Assembly (NCBI RefSeq): GCF_015354575.1
Contig: NZ_JACAFQ010000045.1
Span: 1-39,491 of the forward strand
Direction: 5' to 3'
Length of the DNA stretch: 39,491 bases
Source of the DNA: Pseudomonas sp. UFMG81
Lineage (GTDB): Bacteria > Pseudomonadota > Gammaproteobacteria > Pseudomonadales > Pseudomonadaceae
Under the pieces are notes generated by a model. It had not been told where the DNA came from, made no database searches, and was given only the letters and a program-made list of their open reading frames with translations. How positions within the stretch are numbered: position 1 is the stretch's first letter; each line of letters starts with the position of its first letter. The position numbers and the translations under genes are program-made. Positions 33,333 to 39,491 of the stretch are shown here, piece by piece.

Positions 33333-34247
33333 ATGCGTTTTTCGCTGGAGCAGTTGCAGGTGTTCACCACCGCCGTGCAGGCCGGTTCGTTCTCGGCGGC
33401 GGCACGGCGCCTGGGGCGCACCCAATCGACCGTCAGCGCGGCGATCGCCAACCTGGAGACCGACCTGGGCGTGGAGCTGTTCGACCGCACCCCCCGCGTA
33501 CCCACCTTGACCGCCGCCGGGCAGAAACTTTTATTGCAGGCCGAGACCGTGCTGGAGCGCTGCTACGCGCTGGAGGGCAGTGCCGATACCCTGGCGGAGC
33601 AGGTCGAGGCCTCGCTGACCCTGGCCATCGAGATACCCTATGGGCCGCTGGTGCCGGTGCTGCGCGAGTTCGACGCGGCGTTCCCCTATGTCGACCTGCT
33701 GATCCGCCACCCGGTACACGGCGATGTGAGCGAGATGGTGCTCAAGGGTGAGGCCAGCATCGGCGTGGCCTTCGCCCAGCCGCAGTACCCGCAGGAGCTG
33801 GAGTTCCAGCAGTTGGGCAAGCTGATCATGGCCCACGTGTGCCAGGCCGGCAGCCCGCTGGCCCAGCTGGCGGCGGTGAGCTTCGCCGACCTGCACGCCC
33901 ATCGCCGCCTGGCGTTCTTCGCCCATGCGCAGAAGCTGCCGAGCAGCGAGTACCTGCGCGCCGCCCAGGTGTGGCAGGCGGAGAGCTACCTGGCGCTGGT
34001 GGAGATGGTCCGCGCCGGGCTGGGCTGGGCGACCTTGCCACGGCAGTTGATCCAGCGCGAACTGGCGGCGGGCGAGTTGGTGGAGTTGCAGCTTGAGGCC
34101 TACCCGCACACCGACTGGCTGGTGGGCGTGGACCTGCTCTGGCATCGCCGCCGCCGGCCGGGCAAGGCCGAGCGCTGGCTGCGCGAGTGCCTGCGGCGCA
34201 GCAAGGTGTTCGAGCTGGACCGGCGTGGGGTGGCGACGACGTTGTAG
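33333..34247 (+). CDS. LysR-type regulator of the purine operon
   Basis: The 304-residue protein has the LysR-type helix-turn-helix (LQVFTTAVQAGSFSAAARRLGRTQSTVSAAIANLE) and an effector domain starting about residue 90. GGGGAGG precedes the ATG at 33333. It diverges from the purine permease operon, so purine-related control is inferred. The effector is unknown. It differs clearly from the LysR at 27233, so the two are unrelated copies of the family. Confidence 0.85.
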   Translation: MRFSLEQLQVFTTAVQAGSFSAAARRLGRTQSTVSAAIANLETDLGVELFDRTPRVPTLTAAGQKLLLQAETVLERCYALEGSADTLAEQVEASLTLAIEIPYGPLVPVLREFDAAFPYVDLLIRHPVHGDVSEMVLKGEASIGVAFAQPQYPQELEFQQLGKLIMAHVCQAGSPLAQLAAVSFADLHAHRRLAFFAHAQKLPSSEYLRAAQVWQAESYLALVEMVRAGLGWATLPRQLIQRELAAGELVELQLEAYPHTDWLVGVDLLWHRRRRPGKAERWLRECLRRSKVFELDRRGVATTL

Positions 34248-34296
34248 ATCACCGGCAGGACCCTGGCTCATTGTGCGCAGGCGTGTGCCCAGCACC

Positions 34297-34331
34297 TTTA
34301 CATGAAATTATTCGCGGCCAATAATTATTGG
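34297..34331 (+). promoter_or_regulatory. Sigma-70-like promoter with a palindrome over the -10
   Basis: TTTACA (34297-34302) and AATAAT (34320-34325) are 17 bases apart, each matching consensus at five of six positions. The perfect 14-bp palindrome CCAATAATTATTGG (34318-34331) covers the -10. A wider pair, AATTATTC (34305-34312) and GAATAATT (34336-34343), encloses it. The ATPase start is 25 bases beyond the palindrome, so a DNA-binding protein here would block expression. Confidence 0.6.
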
Positions 34332-34355
34332 GTATGAATAATTCAGGATAAACAG

Positions 34356-35519
34356 ATGATCGACATCTTCCTGCGCCCCGAACTGGCGGCGGACATGGCC
34401 AAGCAGCTGCTCGAACCTTCCGCGCTCGATATCGGGCTGCGTTCCGGGTTGTTCTTGTCCGGCCTGCGTCGCACCGGCAAGACCACGTTCCTGAAGAACG
34501 ACTTGATCCCTGCCTTGGAAGCGCGGGGCGCGTTGGTGATCTATGTCGATCTCTGGAGCGATACCCAGACCAGTCCGGTGGCCCTGGTCCACGCTGCCGT
34601 GCGCAAGGCGCTGAACGATCTGCAGAGCCCCACGTCAACCTTCATGCAAAGGCTCAGGGCACTACGCGGTGTCGAAGTGGAGCTGGGCGGGTTCAAGCTG
34701 GGCTTCAACGTAGACGCTTTGGGTGAGGTGGGCGGTGTCACGCTTGCCGAGGCGCTGACCTGCGTGGTGGACAAGGCCAAGGCCGACGTGGTGCTGCTGG
34801 TTGACGAAGTGCAGCATGCGATTACCACGGACGACGGGCAGCAGATGATGCTTGCGCTGAAGGCCGCACGCGATGCCATCAACCCTCGGCCCAAGTCGCC
34901 CGGGTATTTTCTGTTCATCGGTACGGGGTCGCATCGCGCGATGGTCAATGAATTGACCGCCCGGCGAAACCAGGCCTTCGCGGGCGCGACCAACGTGGCC
35001 TACCCCGTGCTGGACAGCGACTACGTCGCGTTCTGGTTAAAGCGACTGGCGGCGGATGGGCTCGACAACCTGCCATCGCTGGAGGTGGCGACCGACGCGT
35101 TCAAGACCTTGGGCAGCCGCCCCGAGGAGTTCATCCGCGCCTTGCGGCAACTGATTCACTCGCCCAGCCTGAGCGCCGGTGCGGATGTGCTGTTGCCGGT
35201 GATTGCCGCTACGTTGCGCACAGCGGCGGCGGACCTTGAACTGATGAAGGTCGAGGAGCTGGGGGTACTGGCCCAGGCGATCTTCGCGCGCATCGCGTCG
35301 GTGGATGGCGAGACCCGGGGCGTGTTTTCCAGTGAGGCTGCGGGGGCGTATTCGACGTTCGTGGGCCGCGAGGTGCGCGTGGAGGAGGTACAGCCGGTCG
35401 CCAACGAGTTGCTGGCGGCCAACCTGATCATTCGTCGCGGGCATGGCTTGTATGGCGTGACCGATCCGTTCGTGCAGGAGATCTGGCGCGAGCGTCAGGC
35501 GCTGCTGGGCAAGCCTTGA
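34356..35519 (+). CDS. Stand-alone AAA ATPase of unknown role
   Basis: The 387-residue protein has a P-loop GLRRTGKTT (residues 36-44), a Walker B VVLLVDE (Asp150/Glu151) with a following VQH, and a sensor-like FLFIGTGSHR. The last 120 residues look helical with a winged-helix-like end (ANLIIRRGHGLYGVTDPF). This layout resembles the archaeal-type/STAND ATPase families. No partner gene is adjacent: the purine regulator precedes it and an XRE gene runs toward it. Base composition is close to that of its neighbours, but the leader is AT-rich. Function cannot be named from sequence. Confidence 0.75.
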   Translation: MIDIFLRPELAADMAKQLLEPSALDIGLRSGLFLSGLRRTGKTTFLKNDLIPALEARGALVIYVDLWSDTQTSPVALVHAAVRKALNDLQSPTSTFMQRLRALRGVEVELGGFKLGFNVDALGEVGGVTLAEALTCVVDKAKADVVLLVDEVQHAITTDDGQQMMLALKAARDAINPRPKSPGYFLFIGTGSHRAMVNELTARRNQAFAGATNVAYPVLDSDYVAFWLKRLAADGLDNLPSLEVATDAFKTLGSRPEEFIRALRQLIHSPSLSAGADVLLPVIAATLRTAAADLELMKVEELGVLAQAIFARIASVDGETRGVFSSEAAGAYSTFVGREVRVEEVQPVANELLAANLIIRRGHGLYGVTDPFVQEIWRERQALLGKP

Positions 35520-35601
35520 GAGACTTTGTGTACGCTTTCGACTTCCATGGCGCTGACCATCGGTTCGTTTCCTACGGAACAAGTGGCTTGCAGTAGGCTG
35601 A

Positions 35602-36489
35602 TTATTTCACCTGTCCTCTGTGGGAGCGGGCTTGCCCGCGATCACCGGCGCAGCCGGTGCCATTGCCAGGGGGGGCAGCATCGCGATGCCACGCGTCATA
35701 CGCCGTGGTCATGGCACGCCATGTAGGGCTGTCCGCAGGCACCAGGTGCTCGATCCGCAACGACGCCACGGTGATATCGAGCGGCATGCCGAAAGTGGTG
35801 AAGGTGGACAGGAAGCGCAATTCACCCTCGCCAACGCGCACGCGGGTCAACACCACAGGTGACAGCGGCGTGTCCGGCTCCAGCGCGGGCGGGGCGGGCA
35901 AACCTTGCAACCGGCGTGCGAGATCCGCATTGCCCAGCGCTTCACGCGCTGCCCGTTGCCAGGCAATGGCGCGGATTTCATCGGCATTGACCAGGTGATC
36001 ACCCAACCCGCCCGGGCGCAGCAGCGTGTCCAGCAGGTTGAGCCCCTTCTCGCGGGCTGCCGGTACACCGGCCATGGCGAACAACAACCCGGTGCTGACG
36101 TTGGCCGCGGTGATATCCCAGTTGCTGTCGATGACGATGGCCGGCGCGGGGTTGTTGGCGTGCAGGATGTGCTCGACCGCGGCGTGGACCATTTGCATGG
36201 CCGGGGCGTCTGGCGCGCAGGCGCCGTAGCGCGGCGCGTAGCCCGCGGCGAGGAACACCGCGTTGCAGTGCTCCAAGGGCACGTCCAGCGCGCTGAGCAA
36301 GGCATGCAAGGTACTGGGGCTGGCCTTGGCGCGGCCGGTTTCCACGCAGCTCAGGTGACGTTGCGAAACACCGGCCAGCAACGCCAGGTCGAGCTGGCTG
36401 AGCCCGGCGTGGTGCCGCAGGCGGCGCAGATGCTCACCGGCGCGGGTGGCGGCAGGCGGGTGCGTGGAATGAAAGGGAAGCGGGCTCAT
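35602..36489 (-). CDS. XRE-family regulator with MmyB-like ligand domain
   Basis: The 295-residue protein starts with an HTH_3 domain (RAGEHLRRLRHHAGLSQLDLALLAGVSQRHLSCVETGR, about residues 17-52). It continues with an MmyB-like domain that binds small ligands (VIDSNWDITAANVSTGLLF, then LLRPGGLGDHLVNADEIRAIAW). ATG at 36489 is chosen because the MSPLPFHSTHPP start fits domain spacing. The C-terminal tail of about 20 residues is encoded by a REP element. It is divergent from two small membrane-protein genes, with a palindrome between, so it probably controls them. Confidence 0.85.
   Translation of the reverse strand: MSPLPFHSTHPPAATRAGEHLRRLRHHAGLSQLDLALLAGVSQRHLSCVETGRAKASPSTLHALLSALDVPLEHCNAVFLAAGYAPRYGACAPDAPAMQMVHAAVEHILHANNPAPAIVIDSNWDITAANVSTGLLFAMAGVPAAREKGLNLLDTLLRPGGLGDHLVNADEIRAIAWQRAAREALGNADLARRLQGLPAPPALEPDTPLSPVVLTRVRVGEGELRFLSTFTTFGMPLDITVASLRIEHLVPADSPTWRAMTTAYDAWHRDAAPPGNGTGCAGDRGQARSHRGQVK
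35620..35662. repeat. REP element overlapping the XRE gene's 3' end
   Basis: TGTGGGAGCGGGCTTGCCCGCGATCACCGGCGCAGCCGGTG is a standard Pseudomonas REP sequence. It lies within the coding frame of the XRE regulator, whose stop is at 35602, so it provides the last residues. Confidence 0.75.
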
Positions 36490-36523
36490 GCATCGACTCT
36501 GGCTGTCCTTGGCGGTGGCGTCG

Positions 36524-36540
36524 ATGACCTGTGAGGTCAT
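36524..36540. promoter_or_regulatory. Palindrome in the XRE / membrane-gene gap, candidate operator
   Basis: ATGACCT-GTG-AGGTCAT has perfect 7-bp arms. It is 35 bases upstream of the XRE start and 60 from the other gene. It is a plausible binding site for the XRE protein; this is inference from symmetry and position. Confidence 0.5.
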
Positions 36541-36599
36541 TGAAGCGTGGGCGACTGTATCACTACTGTGCCGGGGGCGAATCACCCAAGGAGAGGACG

Positions 36600-36914
36600 A
36601 TGAGAGCCGAGTGGATTGCGTTGCCCGTGCTGATGACTTTCGCGCTGTATACCGGTTGGACGATGGTGGGCGCCGAGCAGTCGCTGATTGCCTTTGGCCT
36701 TGAGCTGCTGGCCAGGCCGGACACCGCGCAGGTGGTGTTCGACCTGTATCTGATGGCGGGGCTGGGGTGTATCTGGATGATGAACGACCACCGGGCACGG
36801 GGTGGGGCATGGGTTGGCGTCTTGCCCTATCTGCTGGTGACGGCGGTGTTCGTTTCGGCGGGGCCGTTGCTGTACATCGTGGTCAAGGGGTTCGCCGGGA
36901 GGCGCGGGGTATGA
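36600..36914 (+). CDS. Small membrane protein, DUF2834-like
   Basis: The 104-residue protein has three hydrophobic segments and the motifs FALYTGWTMVGAEQSLIAFG and FDLYLMAGLGCIWMMNDHR that I associate with DUF2834-type membrane proteins of unknown function. ATG at 36600 is preceded by AAGGAGAGG. Its stop overlaps the next start (ATGA), giving a two-gene operon with a MAPEG protein. Confidence 0.65.
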   Translation: MRAEWIALPVLMTFALYTGWTMVGAEQSLIAFGLELLARPDTAQVVFDLYLMAGLGCIWMMNDHRARGGAWVGVLPYLLVTAVFVSAGPLLYIVVKGFAGRRGV

Positions 36915-37345
36915 GCGGCGCTCTGGCGGTCTATGCCTGCTGCGTGGTGGTGCTGTGTTTGAAGATGTTGGCGATTTCCTGCTACCAGGGCTATTTCCGC
37001 CTGCGCTTTCTGACCTTCGTCAATGCCGAGGATGCCGCAGTGTTCAAGCGCTCGGCGCAGTTTGAGGAGCGGCCGGAGGTGACCCGGGCCATGCAGGCAT
37101 GGCGCAACGATCTGGAGAACATCCCGATGTTCTTCGCGTTGGGCGGGTTGGCTGTGGCGTTCGATGCTTCTGCCAGCATGACCGCTTGGCTGGCGGGCAT
37201 ATTCACTGTGGCGAGGGTGGCGCATACGGTGACTTACCTGGCGAGGCTCCAACCATGGCGGACGCTGAGCTATGGCGTGGGCGTGCTGTGTGTGATCGGG
37301 CTGGCTGGGGTGGTCGTCGAGAGGTTTTTTACAATCGGGGGCTGA
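36911..37345 (+). CDS. MAPEG-family membrane protein
   Basis: The 144-residue protein has about four hydrophobic helices and the MAPEG signature region (AWRNDLENIPMFFALGGL, then FTVARVAHTVTYLARLQPWRTLSY). Eukaryotic members are glutathione-dependent enzymes; bacterial members are mostly uncharacterised. It overlaps the upstream small membrane gene by four bases, so they are co-translated. Control by the divergent XRE regulator is likely. The substrate is unknown. Confidence 0.8.
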   Translation: MSGALAVYACCVVVLCLKMLAISCYQGYFRLRFLTFVNAEDAAVFKRSAQFEERPEVTRAMQAWRNDLENIPMFFALGGLAVAFDASASMTAWLAGIFTVARVAHTVTYLARLQPWRTLSYGVGVLCVIGLAGVVVERFFTIGG

Positions 37346-37428
37346 CAAGCGCAGCAGCCGGTAGCGGCGAGCTGCTGGGCATGAACTGGTCCGAAACCAA
37401 CCGTAGGAGCAATTGTCTTGCACATGAA

Positions 37429-37548
37429 CCTGTAGGAGCGGCCTCGTGCCGCGAAAGGGGTGCGCAGCGCCCCCAGGATCTCGATTACACCTCAAGATCG
37501 CCGTGGCCGCTTTGCGGCCCTTTCGCGACACAAGGCCGCTCCTACAGG
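37429..37548. repeat. REP-like inverted repeat (copy 3)
   Basis: CCTGTAGGAGCGGCCTCGTGCCGCGAAAGG on the left and its near-complement ending GGCCGCTCCTACAGG on the right form a hairpin of the same family as 4527-4649, with a few arm changes. It lies after the MAPEG gene. Short fragments of the same repeat (CGTAGGAGC near 37402, CCAGCTCCTACAAGG near 37574) flank it. No gene is seen from 37346 to 37947. Confidence 0.8.
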
Positions 37549-37650
37549 GTTCGTGTGAGCCACTGGGTGTTCGCCAGCTCCTACAAGGATCGCGCAAGCT
37601 TTTGCTTTGAGAATGAAAGTGCATTCTTTTCGCCTGTTTGACTCTTTGGT

Positions 37651-37779
37651 CAACTGCGCAAGAAGTTGCGCAGTTGTTTCGGTAAATATCCCGGATTTTT
37701 CGCTGTAGGCCTTGTGCCACAAGGCCTACAGCCAACTGCGCAACTTTTTGCCACCACTGCGCAAGAAGTTGCGCAACTT
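37651..37779. repeat. Cluster of five TGCGCA sites and a 15-bp hairpin upstream of hcp
   Basis: CAACTGCGCAA-GAAG-TTGCGCAGTTG (37651-37676) has perfect 11-bp arms. A related CACTGCGCAAGAAG (37755-37768) leads into the perfect palindrome AAGTTGCGCAACTT (37766-37779). A fifth TGCGCA is at 37737. Between them GCTGTAGGCCTTGTG and its complement (37702-37732) form a 15-bp hairpin with a one-base centre. The block lies 81-209 bases before the sigma-54 promoter. It could be binding sites for an activator or regulator, or a terminator set; I cannot decide which. Confidence 0.6.
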
Positions 37780-37859
37780 TTGAAGGGTCGACGCTGAAAA
37801 ATTTATCCAAATGAGTGGTGAATCTTTTTAAATCATTGATTTATATAGTCAAAAATACA

Positions 37860-37876
37860 TTGGCACGGTGTTTGTA
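37860..37876 (+). promoter_or_regulatory. Sigma-54 promoter of hcp
   Basis: TTGGCACGGTGTTTGTA matches the sigma-54 consensus TTGGCACG-N4-TTGCW except that the -12 GC is GT. The GG doublet is ten bases from GT as required. hcp starts 72 bases downstream of the element. Sigma-54 control of hcp is known for type VI secretion loci of several Pseudomonas species. Confidence 0.65.
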
Positions 37877-37947
37877 TGAGTGAGCGTCCCCCGCCTGGCA
37901 ATTTCCTGCCACCGGGCGACTTTTTCAACGCATGGAGAGCAACACTC

Positions 37948-38665
37948 ATGGCAACTCCCGCCTACATGGCCGTCACCGGCGAAAAACAAGGTCTGATCAC
38001 CGCTGGCGCATTCACCGCCGACTCGGTGGGCAACACCTACCAGGAAGGCCACGAAGACCAGGTGATGGTCCAGGGCTTCGAACACGAAGTGATCATCCCG
38101 CGTGACCCGCAGTCCGGCCAGCCGACCGGCCAGCGCGTGCACAAGCCAGTGAAGATCACCAAGGTATTCCGTCACCGGCGAAAAACAAGGTCTGATCACC
38201 GCTGGCGCATTCACCGCCGACTCGGTGGGCAACACCTACCAGGAAGGCCACGAAGACCAGGTGATGGTCCAGGGCTTCGAACACGAAGTGATCATCCCGC
38301 GTGACCCGCAGTCCGGCCAGCCGACCGGCCAGCGCGTGCACAAGCCAGTGAAGATCACCAAGGTATTCGACAAGGCTTCGCCGCTGCTGCTGGCCGCCCT
38401 GACCTCGGGCGAGCGCATGACCAAGGTCGAGATCAAGTGGTACCGCACCTCGGCCCAGGGCACCCAGGAGCACTACTACACCACCGTCCTGGAAGACGCG
38501 ATCATCGTCGACATCAAGGACTACATGCACAACTGCCAGGACCCGGCCAACGCCCACTTCACCCACCTGGAAGACGTGTACTTCACCTACCGCAAGATCA
38601 CCTGGACCCACGAAGTGTCCGGTACTTCCGGTTCCGACGACTGGCGCGCGCCGGTCGCAGGCTAA
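37948..38665 (+). pseudogene. hcp: Hcp, type VI secretion tube protein, frameshifted by an internal duplication
   Basis: Hcp forms hexameric rings that stack into the type VI secretion tube. The frame opens with MATPAYMAVTGEKQGLI and continues through the conserved VMVQGFEHEVIIPRDPQSGQ. At 38170 a second exact copy of the preceding 199 bases shifts the frame, and the first frame stops at about 38304. The second frame carries the C-terminal half to TAA at 38665 (DKASPLLLAALTSGERMTKVEIKWYR and onward). Deleting one copy restores a 172-residue Hcp, the family length. As it stands only a fragment of about 74 native residues plus out-of-frame residues would be made. It could be a real recent mutation or an assembly error. 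Confidence 0.85.
37971..38368 (+). repeat. Exact 199-bp tandem duplication inside hcp
   Basis: Bases 37971-38169 are repeated without any mismatch at 38170-38368. The unit begins CGTCACCGGCGAAAAACAAG and ends GATCACCAAGGTATTC. Its length is not a multiple of three. Only one base of homology (C) is present at the junction, so a long flanking repeat did not drive it. Confidence 0.95.
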
Positions 38666-38744
38666 GCCTGGGGGGCTGTGGGCGATCGACAGTAGTGTCG
38701 TGTCGCCCATGAGCCCGAGCGCCGCATCTGTCTGGCACAGATCT

Positions 38745-38863
38745 TCTGTAGGAGCGGCCTTGTGTCGCGAAAGGGGGGCGCAGCGCCCCCAGGATCTTGA
38801 GTACGCACAAGATCGCCGGGGCCGCTCCGCGGCCCTTTCGCGACACAAGGCCGCTCCTACAGA
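38745..38863. repeat. REP-like inverted repeat (copy 4)
   Basis: TCTGTAGGAGCGGCCTTGTGTCGCGAAAGG on the left and the reverse complement ending GGCCGCTCCTACAGA (to 38863) on the right form the same hairpin family as 4527-4649. It lies between hcp and vgrG and may separate their transcripts. Confidence 0.8.
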
Positions 38864-38875
38864 GACCACGCAAGA

Positions 38876-38935
38876 TGTGGGAGCTGGCTTGCCAGCGATG
38901 CGCCGCGCGGGCGGCGCTCGATCTCAAGCGCGCCA
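38876..38935 (+). repeat. REP element of the GGGAGCTGGCTTGCCAGC family
   Basis: TGTGGGAGCTGGCTTGCCAG followed by CGATGCGCCGCGCGGGCGGC and GCTCGATCTCAAG matches the arm of the long palindrome at 25660-25736. It is a single copy beside the hairpin at 38745-38863. No gene lies in 38666-39005. Confidence 0.75.
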
Positions 38936-39005
38936 CAAGGCCCCCGCCTAGCACCTAGCCGCCACGGACGCTCCACTACCGAATTCTCGCAACAGAGGGA
39001 CAGGG

Positions 39006-39491
39006 ATGTTTGCCGCCGCGAACCAGACCCATTTCAGCCTGCACATCGACGGGCTGGAGCACGACTTCCAGGTGCTCGCCTTCGATGGCCACGAAGCCAT
39101 CAGCCAGCCCTACACCATCGACCTGGAGCTGGTGAGCGAGCGCCCCTCGCTGGACCTGGAGAGCCTGCTGCACAAGCCCGCGTTCCTTCAGCTCGGCGAC
39201 GATGGTCGCGGCCTGCACGGCCTGATCTACCGCGCCGCGCAAGGCGAGTCGGGCAAGCGCCTGACCCGCTACCAGGTGACGTTACGCCCGCAGCTGGCGT
39301 ACCTGGCCCACCGCATCAACCAGCGCATGTTCCAGCACCTGACCGTGCCGAAGATCATCGCCCAGGTGCTCGAGGAGCACGGCATCCTCGCCAACGCCTA
39401 CCAGTTCCAGCTCGGCGCTATCTACCCGGAGCGCGAGTACTGCGTGCAGTACGACGAGTCCAACCTGCAATTCATCCAGCGCCTGTGTGAA
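39006..39491 (+). CDS. vgrG: VgrG (TssI), type VI secretion spike protein, partial
   Basis: Only the first 162 codons are in the window; the frame is open at the right edge. The protein starts MFAAANQTHFSLHIDGLEHD and contains FDGHEAISQPYTIDLELVSER, LTRYQVTLRPQLAYLAHRIN, and YCVQYDESNLQFIQRLCE, all characteristic of the gp27-like N-terminus of VgrG. VgrG tips the Hcp tube and carries effectors. An AGAGGGACAGGG stretch precedes the ATG. It forms an hcp-vgrG pair with the broken hcp upstream; effector genes would be expected beyond the window. Confidence 0.9.
   Translation, partial: MFAAANQTHFSLHIDGLEHDFQVLAFDGHEAISQPYTIDLELVSERPSLDLESLLHKPAFLQLGDDGRGLHGLIYRAAQGESGKRLTRYQVTLRPQLAYLAHRINQRMFQHLTVPKIIAQVLEEHGILANAYQFQLGAIYPEREYCVQYDESNLQFIQRLCE

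Noticed and set aside
37651..37779. CRISPR-like array before hcp
   Set aside because: The repeated TGCGCA units are short, palindromic and irregularly spaced with no spacers of constant length.
37876..37950. Upstream ATG for hcp at 37876
   Set aside because: It lies on the sigma-54 -12 element, before the expected transcription start, and adds 24 residues not found in Hcp; the ATG at 37948 has GGAGAG upstream and gives the family N-terminus.

Overview
The window reads as chromosome from a Pseudomonas, most likely the P. putida / P. entomophila side of the genus. This is inferred from high GC, strong G/C bias at third codon positions, the Kdp operon order, an E. coli-like lysA/lysR pair, and many interspersed Pseudomonas-type REP repeats (GTGGGAGC... 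and TGTAGGAGCGGCCTTGTGTCGCG...). No rRNA, tRNA, CRISPR array or insertion sequence was seen.

Layout. 80-8028: the complete high-affinity potassium system kdpFABC-kdpDE; a hairpin repeat separates the pump genes from the sensor/regulator pair. 8128-9685: two small genes that look like peptidoglycan hydrolases (one lysozyme-like, one secreted amidase-like). 9692-25308: the most interesting region, a secondary-metabolite cluster. It has a TetR regulator read divergently from a bimodular NRPS (C-A-T-C-A-T-TE), then an FAD monooxygenase, a short-chain dehydrogenase lacking the catalytic lysine, a PaaN-like aldehyde dehydrogenase and a phosphopantetheinyl transferase. Next come an MFS transporter behind its own operator-like repeat, a MetX-fold serine hydrolase and a second TetR regulator. 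25399-25784: an imperfect palindrome of about 386 bp. 25791-28141: lysA and its divergent activator lysR. 28138-29790: a small monooxygenase-fold protein, an unknown protein and an AraC regulator. 29964-34247: a purine-salvage/catabolism operon (permease, guanine deaminase, hydroxyisourate hydrolase-like protein, Tsx-like outer-membrane channel) with a divergent LysR regulator. 34356-35519: a lone AAA ATPase with a palindrome across its promoter. 35602-37345: an XRE regulator divergent from two small membrane proteins. 37651-39491: a type VI secretion hcp-vgrG locus with a sigma-54 promoter; hcp is broken by an exact 199-bp tandem duplication and vgrG runs off the window.

How the cluster may work. 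Adenylation domain 1 carries the full serine code DVWHFSLVDK. Adenylation domain 2 has a proline-like but altered code (DVQVGSQVVK). The first condensation domain sits at the start of the protein, as in lipo-initiating enzymes. A Ser-then-Pro-type bimodular NRPS with a thioesterase, translationally coupled to a group A flavin monooxygenase, is the core of the pyrrolizixenamide/legonmycin/azabicyclene/brabantamide family of bicyclic alkaloids. This window adds an unusual tailoring set (YxxxQ SDR, PaaN-like ALDH, MetX-fold hydrolase), so it is a candidate source of an undescribed family member. The product is inference; the domain and motif calls are read directly from the sequence.
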